From Haliclystus octoradiatus (lineage: Eukaryota; Cnidaria; Staurozoa; Stauromedusae; Haliclystidae): DNA of 64,000 nt. The stretch covers positions 5,892,521 through 5,956,520 of the forward strand of contig OU744452.1 in NCBI GenBank assembly GCA_916610825.1. The letters are read 5' to 3'. The translations under genes and the position numbers were made by a program. Under the pieces are notes generated by a model that was not told the origin of the DNA, did no database searches, and saw only the letters and a program-made list of their open reading frames with translations. This document shows positions 52,907 to 63,822 of this stretch, one piece after another. Within the stretch, counting starts at the first letter, position 1; the number at the start of each line of letters is the position of its first letter.

Positions 52907-53256
52907 CTAATCACGAGATCCGGCAAGCGGAACAGCAAAAGCACATTGTGATTCAATCCCAAGATTATAATGATCACCTTCGCCATTCTTGTATAAACTT
53001 GTAACCATTTTGAAAAAACCATCAATTCCCCAAGGTTGACCCCATGAATTTCTACCAATCCAATATTCAACTCCATTCTCATCGACACCCCATCCGACAA
53101 CAGCTATGATATGATTAATTTCATTGAATAAATGATATTCTGAATAAAGTCCATTTCCTTTATATTTGTCAAAATTGGTTGTTGCCATCACACCACATGC
53201 AATTGGACCGCGCTTGTAAATTTCAGCCATCATCTTTTCGCGTCCACTGACGCTTC
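52907..53256 (-). CDS. CTSZ: Cathepsin Z copy 1, exon 4 (catalytic His and Asn)
   Basis: It encodes [20 protein letters not shown], the catalytic His ([11 protein letters not shown]) and Asn ([10 protein letters not shown]), then [19 protein letters not shown] and the stop. The acceptor is ttccag. Its end lies about 680 bp from the start codon of copy 2. Confidence 0.94.
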
Positions 53257-56200
53257 CTGGAATGATCCAGAAGAAATTCAATCAGATGAGAATTTAAAAG
53301 TAGAATTAATTTGATCTGGAACAAGAATTTTGATACATATAATCCAAGTCCTGCTCACTAAGACTGCTACTAGCAGGCTGCTAGAAGACCGTCTGGTGTA
53401 AATCTGAAATTTAGTAAAATTTGTCTTATAACCAGTGGACAAAAACTTGATCTGGAGGGCATGGCAAAGTCTGACTACATCATTTTCATCATGAAAATTT
53501 GGCCTTGGAAGCGAGCCCATAACAAGACCGAAATTTTAAATTTTATGAAGATAGCAGCAATTTTGTAACGACATTTACATAATAACTTTCAACTTCAATT
53601 TAATTCTATTCGTCACGGCACTTGAAACTTCTATTGTTCAAATGAGAAAAGGTCAAAACATTCGACTTGAAGAGAAAAACATTGCAAGTATTTTTGACTT
53701 GTTAATGAATAAATTCCAAAGCAGTCAATCGTTGTGAAAACTCATCATTTTTGTAACAACTTTCCACCAGAAGAATTAAGCTCAAACACAAAAGTATACA
53801 TTGAAAGTAGTTACTTTAATTTAATGCAATTTTTTGGCATATGCTAATACCGCATATCGATTTTAATTACCGTACTTTATTTTCATTGCAGGGTTATTCA
53901 CATGTATAAATAATTGTTGTATTGTTGTTTGATTTAACGGTGCGTCTAACATTTAAGGACAAACTTCTTTCCTTGAGGATTCAAATTACATATTATCAAA
54001 TAGAATATCCTGTTTCACAACTGCTTTTTGAAAGTTAAGTGAATGTGTTTAGTTTTTGTCCGTTTATCATAGACTCTATAAGTTGATATCATACGGCTTT
54101 TACATGAAGAACTTTTCATGTTAGACTTTCAAGTCCTATTTTATAGTGATCTATATTATTTATTATGATGGTCACTATATTTAAATTCAAATTGAAACAG
54201 ATTTGCGATAAAAAAACTTCAACAGTTGCATGATTAATGGCTCAAATAAAGGATTCACATTACTTTTCAAATTTCATTTGGTTACCGATTAACCAGCTGA
54301 TTAACATTTGTCGTCCCGAACCCGAGTATACTCGGGATAGCTTGACCCCCGTCAGCAGGCCGAACCCGAGTATACTCGGGATAGCAACGTGGGCTTTCCA
54401 CAGAGGTTAAAAACAATGAAAAAGGAAGTCTTCAAGCAGAAACCTTTGTTCAATTAAACCAATCGAATATCAGCTAAGCAGGGAATCTTCTTTCATTTGA
54501 ATCCAACGTGATCTTACGATTTTAAATCAGTTTGAAAGTTCAAAAGAAAAACAAAATGGTGAAGTGTTGACACGCGGTCGCCTTGGCGCTAAGAAAGGCA
54601 ATAAAATGAGCTATTATCACTTCGAAAACACGATAAAAACTGAAGCAATACATTTATATGGCCATCAACTATTATTATTTCTGTCTTGTATGTGGTTTTC
54701 TGGTTAATGAAGGTTGTTTGGAGACAGAGGAGTTTGTATTGTGTTTTGCAATTTTTTCGGATTTTTTTAAATTCGTTATAATGAAAGTTTTGTCCAAATT
54801 AATATAAATCAAGCATGTTATATATGTTTATATTCGATTCCTGTTCTAATTAATTGTATTGGGAGTTCACTTAAATCATTATTGGATATAAAATGTAGTC
54901 TTGCTATTTTAAATTAATTTTTTTAGAAATGAAAATTTCGACATTCATGGCGTACGAGCGTGGATTTACAGACATAGTTGCTCTCTTTTTCATCTTGTTT
55001 CAAGGTTAAATTGCTCTTGAGACCAAATAAATCAAAAGTTTAAATAAAGTATGATATGTTAAAACTTATTTTGTTTGATTGATGTTAAAATAATTTGAAT
55101 TCAAGACTGTTTTTCATAAAACATTTGAAACATTTCCGTCATTGTGTTTTTCTTTTGAAAACTGCACAGTCTTTGATTATAAAATTTCAAACAAAAAGTA
55201 CACAACATGAAATATATGTTTCGAAATAATAATTTCCCAAAACTTTGTTTTATAAAAACGAATATTTCTTGAGATAAATGAACTTGAAAGTTGATTACTT
55301 GATATTGTGATCGCATGCAAAAACAGGGCGGCCTGTGGTGAAAGGATATTGAAAAATCGTCGGCATCATAAGTGTTAATATAAATAACCAGTAAAAATAA
55401 TCGGTAAATTTTGTGATTGGCTCATCTCTAGTCCCCATCAAAACTATGCCCAATAAAAGCTTGTACTGTTGGTGACTTTTACATCATATAGAAATATCTT
55501 TGTACACGTAATTCCCGCAACGAAGCTGAAACTCAGGTTGAATACGACAGAAATAGAATTGAGATGAATTTTGACGAAAAAATTTGGGTCTCCAGTAGTG
55601 TTGCCTAGCAACACGCTTATCCTGCTATGTGATAAGTATGTGCTAGAAAGTGTTACAAAGAAAAGTTTCAACTTAGGAAGGTATGTAGCACTTTTTGACC
55701 ATGTTAAACTATAAGAAAAGGAGTTGGCAGGTTCAGATAAATTGTTGAATAATTTTTTTGGCCAAAAATCATTTCTTTCATTTTTGGTTTCAAAAACTGG
55801 GACACGATAATCTTCCAAATGCAATGTTCAAGGATAATTTTAACGATGAAAGAGTGCTAGTGGAACTTACCATGCTCTGAAACCTTCCATTTCGTATAGT
55901 TTGATATTGTGTAGCATTGACCAAATGTTGAACAGGTACCACATTGGTTAAATTTTGTACAACTCTGGTCTATTGCTTGATAATTATTACATGTCTCATC
56001 AGGGATACCAGTTTTATAGGCGTAATCGTAGACACCAGCCATTCCACCACCATGACAAGTACCAGCGTTGGCTAATAGAGAAAAAATAGGCATACAGTCA
56101 AACGTGTTATAACGGCGACCTCTATACAATGGCCACATGTTTATAGTGGTCACCCCTGCAAAATCTAAAACAGCATATTCTATTGAATAAACCCTAGGGA

Positions 56201-59138
56201 TATAAATGTTTCCTGTATATAGTGGTCTATTTCTACTTCGCATAACAGGCTGTTACATACAAGTTTCACTGTACATTCAGGGTCCAACAAAATATTTAGC
56301 CTATTGGAGGATCCTAGGGGCATTTCAAAACTTTCTTCAGAATTTTTTGTTTAGGTTTGACCAATAAATCATATAAATATCAATTTTTACCGAATTTTCT
56401 CTAGCCTTCTGGAATCTAGGATTCATACTTTTGTCCGACCCTGTGTACATTTATTGACATAAATGAATCAGTTAAGTGTAATTGTTTTCGTTGCTGCTAA
56501 CTTGGTGGGAGGGCAGGAATTAGTATAGGGGTGTTGGGGATGTGACGATCACCGACAATTTGGTTGGTGGGTGAATCTCCCTCAAATGCAATTTCAGTTG
56601 GCAAAATAAACACATAACAATTTTCAATTATACTTTCTTTACTCTATATATTTACATAAAACTATTTTTAGTACAGATTTGTTTATAAATCTAAATAGAT
56701 TAATATTCAAAATCTTCCCATTCCATTGCTTGGTTCTCAATGTACTGTTTTCACATCAATGGTCAATATGCGTTTCACGCCTTTGGCCTTCCATGTTTTG
56801 TTCTTAACACTTCTCCTGTGAGGACAAGCTAGTCATCTTGGGTGTGCACACTTTACCAAGTTCAAGGAAGTTTAAAGGAGCAAAAATGACCGGCAGGCGC
56901 TACGCACTTAGGATCACGTGCATGTTCATTGTTTACAACACAATGTTCATTGTTGACATGAATTTATTACAATTAGACGTGCGTATAACAATAGTTTCAA
57001 AGCGAGACGGTTGAATTACGCTAAGTATAAATTCAACTTGAGCTCGCAGCGGTCGCCGGTCAATTTTGCCCCTTTAAAGTTGATCCTGTAAGGTCTAAAT
57101 TAAGATGTGTAAACCTAATCTTAACAGACTGAGTTAAGGCTTTTGGATCAGATCAACATTGTCATGTTGGATTAAATCGGATTTTGATAATATTTTTGGT
57201 TGATTTTTTTGCAGTATTCCTTGTTTGTAATAACACTTCTAATTAGATTTATTCAAATACAAATATAATACAAATTATTTATTGTATTAACTGTGTATAC
57301 TTTTTTTTTTTTTACTTCATTTCAATTCATATGTAGTTATGAAATTAGGCTAATAATGGCTTCGAAAAGCACCTACATAAAACCTTTTTTAAAACATTTA
57401 CAAAATTTGCTTAGATCTACCTCTTTTAAACGACATTTAAATAGATTTAGAGACATTGAATTTACAACATTTTCTAGTAATACATTCCACATATTTACAA
57501 CACGAAATGAAAAAAAATTACGTTTAAATTGGTACAATGGGTTTGGTGTTAAATGTTTAAGCTTTTTAGAGTGTCCGCGGGTGTTGTAAGGGTTGTTATC
57601 AATAATAAAAAATGTTTCAAATGGCATGTCGACAAGATTGTTCAATAGTTTGTAGCAAATGCAAAGATCAAAATAAAGACGACGATACTCTAACGATTCT
57701 AAGTTTAATATGATTAGACGGTGTTCGTACGAATTATATTCTATAATTGATAATGTTTGAAATATATCTATCTATATTGCAAATTTGTCAAACATTGTAC
57801 TCCTGATTCCTGAATAGGTTCAGTGTAAGGTCTATGGGGTCGGTGTGAGAGTGACAGAAAACGAGAACGCTTCTTCTTTACACAAATATAACTTGTTCTA
57901 ACTTCAATCACTGTCTTCGTGTGACTCTCCCAACTCTCTCATTTAAGGTCTGAGCAAACGATCCAACTTTGTTGGTTCGACTTTGTCGGATGTAAAAGTC
58001 GAATGTTGTTGGATACGTGAGCAAACGACGATTCGACTTTATAGCCAACAACGTACATGTTTTTTTTTAAGGTGTAAATTCGACCTGAATACATTATTAA
58101 ATTCTATTCACATCCTCAATGTTATCAAATATGGAAAGCTGAAGGCGACAAATAAATTGAACTGAGCCTTCGCCTAAATTATATAAAATGTTTGTGTTTA
58201 GCTTTTAAATTGAAAGTTTCTGATATCTTCATTGTCGATAAACTCTTTGTATTTTTGTTTCAGAACAATCGACTAATTCTAAATCAACATGATAAAAATT
58301 CTCAGAATTGTCAGTATCGACCATCCAATTATGTTCGACTGCATGGGCAAACAAAAGTCGAACAGAGTCGAAACGAGAAAGTTGGATCGTATGACAATAT
58401 ATGCTTAAGGCAATATATTAATACAGAAACCACACTTGTCCAGTCACGCCATAACATAAACGACATCAAATATCAACACTTTATACAACATCAAAACAAC
58501 ATATCTTAATACATACAAATATAATACAAATTACTCATTGTATTAACTGTGTATACTTGATAATGTTTGAAATACATCTCAAAATATTGCAACTTTGTCA
58601 AATGTTGTACTCCTGACTCCTGAATAAAGGCAAAGCCAGAAAGCTCTCTTGGAGCACTTTCTATTAAACTCAAGACTTACCACAAGCGAGAACATGTTGA
58701 ACAGACAAATAAGCAGAAGGCCAAGCTCCTTTCCTCATAATATTGATCCTGTCAGCCAATGCACTTGTCGTCCCCATAGCCCAACATGAACCACAATATT
58801 GAGGAATGTGCTGGTTACGTGTTGTACTACCATAGTTCATCCCTTTGACATTTCGCCAATCCCATGATTTTGGCAAATCACTTGCATGGATATACTCGTG
58901 AGGACGTTTAGTTTTACTAAAGTGAAATAAGAAAACGTAAAATCAAATTGATTTGATTTTCAAGAGAAGACTATAGTCCTAACTATAGTCCTGAACTCAT
59001 TCACACAAACAAACAAACTTACATCACTTCTTTGATGCCCTTGTCGAATTCTGGTTTGTAACACGCTCCGTCATGTTTAAAACTACCACAATTGGCAAAA
59101 CAAAACAACCCAACACAGATAAGAACAGACAACATCAT
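52907..59138 (-). CDS. CTSZ: Cathepsin Z (cathepsin X) copy 1, 4 exons
   Basis: Exons on the minus strand are 59023-59138, 58681-58916, 55871-56071 and 52907-53256. Phases are compatible and the sum is 903 nt, 300 aa, against 303 in human. It encodes a lysosomal cysteine carboxypeptidase. A signal peptide ([17 protein letters not shown]) precedes a short propeptide with the conserved Cys (GACYKPEF), SWDWRNV, the intact HIP mini-loop next to the active site ([13 protein letters not shown]), the catalytic His in [10 protein letters not shown] and the catalytic Asn in RNSWGQPWG. All signature features of cathepsin Z are retained, so this is the likelier functional orthologue. It is head-to-head with the HOGA1-like gene. 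Confidence 0.94.
53257..55870. other. Cathepsin Z copy 1, intron 3
   Basis: A 2.6-kb AT-rich intron. Its only distinctive content is the pair of perfect palindromes at 54321-54380. The frame at 55444-55824 (minus) has no recognisable features and I do not call it. Confidence 0.5.
54316..54384. repeat. Two copies of a 26-bp unit with a perfect 16-bp palindrome
   Basis: CCCGAGTATACTCGGG occurs at 54321-54336 and 54365-54380, each within the identical context CCGAA...ATAGC. The copies are 44 bp apart and the spacer is GC-richer than its surroundings. A palindrome of this quality could be a protein-binding site or the ends of a tiny mobile element. Confidence 0.75.
55871..56071 (-). CDS. CTSZ: Cathepsin Z copy 1, exon 3
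   Basis: 201 nt. It encodes [38 protein letters not shown] and [20 protein letters not shown], near-identical in pattern to human cathepsin Z. The acceptor is attag and the donor gtaagt. Confidence 0.94.
56095..56275. repeat. Dispersed repeat with cagtgaaac and gtggtc blocks
   Basis: acgtgttataacggcgacct and tatagtggtcacccctgc, ending gtttcactgtac, resemble inverted blocks near 19998-20090 and 17258-17310. It is a fragment of an interspersed repeat in intron 2 of cathepsin Z copy 1. Confidence 0.45.
56276..56455. repeat. gggtccaacaaaa small TIR element
   Basis: The left end CAGGGTCCAACAAAAT is inverted at the right end, TTTTGTCCGACCCTG. The inner gaggatccta and ctggaatctagga also pair. This is the most complete member of the family seen at 10.5, 10.8, 13.2 and 45.4 kb, about 180 bp long. 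Confidence 0.68.
57259..57830. repeat. Duplicated segment A (LINE-filled copy)
   Basis: The flanks acaaatataatacaaattat through actgtgtatac (57259-57300), and ttgataatgtttgaaatata through gattcctgaata (57742-57830), together match the continuous segment at 58515-58625. Confidence 0.75.
57301..57741 (-). mobile_element. 5'-truncated LINE with poly(A) tail
   Basis: The minus strand encodes [20 protein letters not shown], then [20 protein letters not shown], then [11 protein letters not shown] and [15 protein letters not shown], the C-terminal end of a CR1/L2/Jockey-like LINE protein, open through 57373. A T-run at 57301-57312 (poly(A) in LINE orientation) marks the 3' end. The uninterrupted counterpart of the flanking sequence occurs at 58515-58625, which defines both insertion borders. 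Confidence 0.82.
57947..58400. repeat. TIR-like element with gatccaacttt and gtcgaa motifs
   Basis: The left end ctgagcaaacgatccaactt is inverted at the right end (gaaagttggatcgtatgac). Subterminal gttcgactttgtcgga and aaagtcgaacagagtcg also pair. It sits between the two duplicated segments in intron 2 of cathepsin Z copy 1. Confidence 0.6.
58515..58625. repeat. Duplicated segment B (empty-site copy)
   Basis: The continuous sequence acaaatataatacaaattac, attaactgtgtatac, ttgataatgtttgaaataca, ctcctgactcctgaata matches segment A without the LINE. Confidence 0.75.
58681..58916 (-). CDS. CTSZ: Cathepsin Z copy 1, exon 2 (catalytic Cys)
   Basis: 236 nt. It encodes [20 protein letters not shown], then [16 protein letters not shown] with the HIP mini-loop and catalytic Cys, then [20 protein letters not shown]. 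It follows a ctttag acceptor and ends at a gtaagt donor, phase 1. Confidence 0.94.
59023..59138 (-). CDS. CTSZ: Cathepsin Z copy 1, exon 1
   Basis: The start ATGATG gives [19 protein letters not shown], a signal peptide, then [17 protein letters not shown] with the propeptide Cys. The first ATG was chosen; the second, one codon on, is equally possible. The donor is gtaagt, phase 2. Confidence 0.9.
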
Positions 59139-59553
59139 TTTGGTTTACTTTATTCTTCTGTTACTAGAACATGCAACAGGACAAAAATATCTTGAAGCAG
59201 TTTACTCAAACTCGAGGGTTCTTTCTTGTATACTTTCTAAAAATACAGTCACATGACATTAGCGAGGAAGACAAAAGGCTGAGTCAGGTCAGGTGACTTT
59301 TAGCACGCGACTTCTAGTCCCCTAAAAGGGAAATCAGAATTTGTTTCCCATAAACAGGGGCATTATGTTCCCCCTCCAGAAAATGCACGATGCCATTTGC
59401 AAGATTTGGTAGAGCTTCTGGAAGGCAAAAGAACAGCTTAATCGTACATTAGTGTTGGATTTGAACTGCAATATTGCAATATATTCATATAAAATACATC
59501 ATAATATTTTGCTAATTTAATTTATCAGTTATTTATTTACTAACGTTGTTTTC
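59139..59553. promoter_or_regulatory. Shared intergenic region of divergent CTSZ and HOGA1-like genes
   Basis: Only 415 bp separate the start codons of cathepsin Z copy 1 (minus) and the HOGA1-like gene (plus). Both promoters and leaders must lie here unless upstream untranslated exons exist. No TATA box stands out with confidence. Confidence 0.5.
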
Positions 59554-59830
59554 ATGATGAGTTTAAGAAATGTTTTTCAACTATGGCGTGGTTTACAAAC
59601 CTCACAAATGAATGCTGTGAGGTCACCTGTAACAAAAGAGATTTTAGCAATATTCATACAATCATCGCGTTTAAATACAGCAAAAAGAAGTTTATCATCA
59701 TCATCTAATACTACGATGGACTTCTCTGGCATATTTCCACCCATTGCAACACCTTTTAAAGACAACGAAGACATTTATTGGGAGAAATTAAAAGACAATT
59801 TGGAGACCTACAACAAAGCTCCATTTGCAG
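59554..59830 (+). CDS. HOGA1: HOGA1-like 4-hydroxy-2-oxoglutarate aldolase, first exon (partial gene)
   Basis: The frame encodes a Ser/Arg-rich, acid-poor N-terminus (MMSLRNVFQLWRGLQ to KRSLSSSSNTT), a probable mitochondrial targeting peptide. DFSGIFPPIATPFKDNEDIY and KLKDNLETYNKAPFAG follow, matching the first strand and helix of HOGA1 (DIAGIYPPVTTPFT, then KLEENL). The family cleaves 4-hydroxy-2-oxoglutarate in hydroxyproline breakdown; related dihydrodipicolinate-synthase-family aldolases are the alternative. The exon most likely ends at 59830 with a GC donor (gcaaga), just after PFA, where homologues continue G-F-V-V. No further exon is found to the window end, so the gene continues outside or is broken. 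Confidence 0.7.
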
Positions 59831-60033
59831 GCAAGACCATATTAGTTATTGCAGTTTAAAAACGCTCTGCATTTAGTATCGAATATCTGTAAATATTAAT
59901 GATATACCTCCCTAGGGTCATTGGCATTGGAATATATGGCAAAAATTGCAAAGGATGATTAACAGGGGCAATGCAAAATTCTGGTAAAAAAGCACATTAT
60001 TGAGTGGGGCCTTGCTCTAAAGGGGACTCAGAA

Positions 60034-60830
60034 AGGTGGGTGAGAAAAGGCAACTTACGGACTCGCCGACTTTGTCAACTTTTGCTACCCTTTTCTTTTA
60101 AATTAGGCAAATTTCACGAATGTTCTGCATTGTATAGCCTCCATTTGTGATCAATAAAGTCTTTGCTGTGTAGGCCTACTGTGAAGTGAAGTTCTATCGA
60201 ACTCATAGGAATGAAAATAGCTTGAAAACGCGAAAAGTTGATAAATCAATCACGAAACAGCAGAGTTAAATCGATCAAACGTCGTGATCACCACAATTTA
60301 ACATTCAGCCTACTTTCTTTCATTTTTGATCGTACATGGCTTTTCTAGTGTAGAATTTATTTTGCAATGACTGCAAATAATCTAGAATACAAAACTGCTT
60401 GTTTATTACATTTAGGTTTGAATTCCCCTTATGTTTATCATAAAAACAGTTGTTCAAAACAGACTGATTTGACCCAAACAATCCAAACATGGTCCAAATT
60501 TAAATATTGTTTGAGAAGTTCTGCGTGTTCTGGAAGAGAAAGGAGGCTGAAGAGAAAGAGGTGATTGTCCTGACGTCCATCACAATCACGGCTTTTGATC
60601 AATGTAACTCTGCTGTTTTGTGATAGATTTATCAAACTTGTTAACATTTTTGAGAGATTTTGAAAGTTCGAAGTATCGAAGTTCAAACTACACAGCAAAG
60701 ACTTTCTTCATCCCATATAAAGGCTAAGTAATGCAGAATATTTGTGAATCCTGCCTTAATTCAATCAAAAAGAGTAACAAAAGTTGAAAAAGTCGACGAG
60801 TCCGTAAGTTGATTTTTCTCACCCACCCTA
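60034..60830. mobile_element. Foldback element with about 220-bp inverted arms
   Basis: The left end AGGTGGGTGAGAAAAGGCAA with cttacggactcgccgac is inverted at the right (gtcgacgagtccgtaagttg, then tctcacccaccct). The arms continue through atgttctgcattgtatagcc with ggctaagtaatgcagaatat, and cacgaaacagcagagtt with aactctgctgttttgtg. No coding capacity is recognised. It lies in what would be HOGA1 intron 1. Confidence 0.8.
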
Positions 60831-61019
60831 CTCGATCAATAAGAATCAATTTAATATATTCAGAGTAAATTCAGAGTCTGAAGTCAGGACAGACGTAGAT
60901 CTTCCACCAGGCACATTTCCTCATCCTGTATGGTTATATCAGAATCTCTGATAGTTCTTGGGCAGATAAATAACCCTGATGGCAGAGCAGCCATACTTCA
61001 GACCTGGTCATATCTTTGA

Positions 61020-61085
61020 CTGGCTCCAAGTCCCGCTTACTTTGATGTGCCGAGATTTGATGGTTGCTAAGCGGGACTTGTGTCC
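61020..61085. repeat. Small hairpin
   Basis: CAAGTCCCGCTTA and its exact inverse TAAGCGGGACTTG lie 29 nt apart. No further RNA features are recognised. Confidence 0.5.
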
Positions 61086-61305
61086 TTTGTCAAGTGTTGG
61101 ACAGGATTCTGCCCAACGCCGGCTTGTCTGATCTCATTGTTTTCATAAATTTTTACGTCTTCGAAAGATGAAATAATCAGGGCTTCACATGGCGTCAAGT
61201 TATGGATAAAAACATCTACCTTTTAAGAGTTTGTACAATTTATTTTTAATAATTGCTTGATTTTTGATCAAACTTACTAATACACTGACTACAGGAATAA
61301 ATCTA

Positions 61306-61675
61306 TGGCTTTCCTCGCCACCACAACGATCATTCAAAACTGAGAAAGTTTGCAGAATTTTAAGAGCAACAACTTGCCAGAATCAGTTTGTTGAAGCTAG
61401 ATCAACAGCATATTTTCTAGTTATATAATTTTCGACAGTTTTAACTGATGATCACGAAGCCAAATTTAAATCCTTTAAATCATGTTTTAAAATTGCACTC
61501 CATGTTTGCAAAAAGGAATTTGGAATGAAGACGACCCCTGGACAACTTCAAAATATGTTACGTCATCTCGCATGGTTTGATGCGTTTCTTTTGTCTTTGG
61601 AAAACAATATAGAATCTGCAAAGGACAGATGTCTCATTTACCAACATATCAAAATCGTCATGAAAATAATTGAGG
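61306..61675 (+). other. Unrecognised coding-like stretch with one stop
   Basis: One frame reads SPPQRSFKTEKVCRILRATT and VEARSTAYFLVI, then a single stop, then VLTDDHEAKFKSFKSCFKIA, GMKTTPGQLQNMLRHLAWFD and CLIYQHIKIVMKIIE before a gtgaga donor at about 61675. An acceptor-like tttcgacag lies at about 61430-61438, just after the stop. Residue composition is protein-like with amphipathic helices. I cannot name the family. It could be one exon (61439-61674) of an unknown gene, or a decayed gene or transposon protein. Confidence 0.4.
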
Positions 61676-62480
61676 TGAGACTTGGAGCAAGTCAAGTCAT
61701 ATCTGATTGACTGTGCTTCAAATCCAGCAAAGGTCAACTCAGCATTGACTTTATCTGAAACATCAAATGAGTAGCCTACATCTAAGGATGATGGATGGAA
61801 TGGTCCAGAGGGAATTGCATTGTGAGTAGCTGTGGCGCATCGTTGCACATTCTGCACATCGCCGATCTCTGGTTTCACTAAGAATCTTAAAAAACATCTG
61901 ATTGGAAAATACTGCACAACTTGTTGTGAACGGAACTGTTACATATGCGAAGCTTGTTTAACCTAATTTCCAATATTTTGTTACTCTTTTCTGAGCTTTT
62001 TCTTTTATTTTGAAATAGTGTTTTTAAAACCTGTACTCAATTATCAATGTATTAGTATAGAAAATGCTAAACCCAAAAAAAAATGTATTGATTTATTCTT
62101 TATTATTATCATTCATTAGTGTATTCAAAGTTACAGTCCTTTATATGTCTTTATATGTCTTATGTCTTTACATTATATTACTGTAAAACAATATATATTG
62201 TAACTATAGGGTCACCCAAACAAACAAGCAGATTTGCTTAAGGGTTGACCCTGGTCATAAATTCATAGCATTTGTAATATATTTCTGCTTTTATGATCAA
62301 ATATATATCACATCACATCACATCACATCACATTGACAATTGAGGTCGATCTGCCATGAAATTTGATGAAATTGATCTGCAGTGCTGAGATCAACAAAGA
62401 GCGTTTAAAATCATTGCTATAGCAAAAGGAGCCACTTCTCTAGAAATAAGGAAGTGGTACGTTTGTCTTCGGTAGGGTGA
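61676..62480. other. Unassigned AT-rich sequence
   Basis: Contains a small repeat (tttatatgtc) near 62138-62165 and the (TCACA) run listed separately. No gene is recognised. Confidence 0.4.
62308..62333. repeat. (TCACA)n microsatellite
   Basis: Five uninterrupted tcaca units. Confidence 0.9.
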
Positions 62481-62506
62481 TACAATCACAATTACTATTA
62501 TTTTTA

Positions 62507-62672
62507 TGGTTACCCGGTATCTAGATCTTCAGCATTCAGGCTAACGGAAGTCATTAGGAAAAGTCATTAAAATATTCCCTCAATCAAATAAACAAACAAA
62601 TTAGAAGAGTTAATCTGGAAAACTAATAAATTTGTCAAGCTGTGATGTCACGTTTCCATCGGCTTAACGTTG
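62507..62672. repeat. Direct repeat, copy 1
   Basis: atggttacccggtatctaga, tcttcagcattcaggctaac, ggaagtcatt and gctgtgatgtcacgtttcca match 63823-63978 in the same orientation, with many small differences. Confidence 0.7.
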
Positions 62673-62689
62673 GGTAGGCCTAGCCTGTG

Positions 62690-63010
62690 TACAAGCTCCA
62701 ATGTTTTTCTGAAACCATAGGGTCCTTGAACTAATGTGTGATTTTCAGCCCATCAAAGTAATAGCTATATAAATTTGGTAAATTATTCACACTCTAATTC
62801 ACACACTGTCACAAAGCATCAATGTTCATAAATTTCAAGTGTTCGTCTAAAAGGTTATAGTTATCAGCTGCAAATATGATATTAATGATAATACGACATA
62901 TATGCATAAATAATATCCCAAACTCATGGGAACCTGTTGCCTGTTGGGCTAAAAATCACACATTAATTCACAGACGCTACGGTTTCAGAAAAAACCTTGG
63001 AGCTGGCATG
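62690..63010. repeat. Inverted pair between the direct repeats
   Basis: gctccaatgtttttctgaaa, ccatagggtccttgaactaa and tgtgtgattttcagccc (about 62694-62753) are inverted at about 62947-63004 (gggctaaaaatcacacatta, attcacagacgctacggttt, ctgaaaaaacc). It is probably a palindromic repeat. Confidence 0.6.
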
Positions 63011-63822
63011 CAGTCTAAAGTAGATCATCAACTAGGCACTTTTCCTTCCCCTGTAAGTAGGGCATTGCAATGAGTCCTGGGAACCGTGAATCAGACCATA
63101 AAAAAATTCCATAAAACATTTCAACTTTCTATGTTTATAAATTCATTATTTTCGATTTGATTTATATTTTATTGATGTTGAAAGTATTTCATTACATTGA
63201 TTGCTGCTTTAAATAATAATATTTCTCAGTTAATAAAGGAGTTGGTAAAGAGTTGATCAAAATTGAATTGCAAAACAGAAATATATTGTAAATTAGCCAA
63301 ACTGAAAACATTTTAACTCAAAACAATAAATAATGAAACATATTTAAATAATCATCAATGTATAATCATATCAATAGATCATCAATGTTGAAGTTTTCTC
63401 GCTTTCTTCATGTCTTTTCCACTTGACATATAATTCAAAATTTCATTCGACTAGCAGCATGAAATTTGGTTGTGTTGTTAGCCCATCTGCTATTGTTCTA
63501 AAACAATAGAAATCGAATGGTATTAATCAAATAGAACGATGTTGTGTACAATTTATGTTGCAAACGTTTTTTCCCCGCTTTTTTTTTAAAAAAAAACTTT
63601 TTAAACATCAATACAATTATCACAAATTGGGTGAATTTAGAAATAATATATTTGCAAAAAGACTTTAAGAAACTACTTTTTAATGAAATGTAATGCGTCA
63701 AAGAAAAAGAAAAATATTTTGGAAAAACATTATTTTTCGGAAATTCCGGGACCCGAGTTACGTTTCTCGAGTATCTAATCCAGGAACCCGATTAGTCATT
63801 TGACGCCATTGCAATGCCCTAC
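63011..63822. other. Unassigned AT-rich sequence
   Basis: No feature beyond A/T runs near 63580-63600. Confidence 0.35.

Noticed and set aside
52876-53100. Frame overlapping cathepsin Z exon 4 in another phase
   Set aside because: Shadow of the true exon.
55444-55824. 126-codon minus-strand frame in the cathepsin Z copy 1 intron
   Set aside because: It lies between two well-supported exons on the same strand, shows no domain and no splice context.
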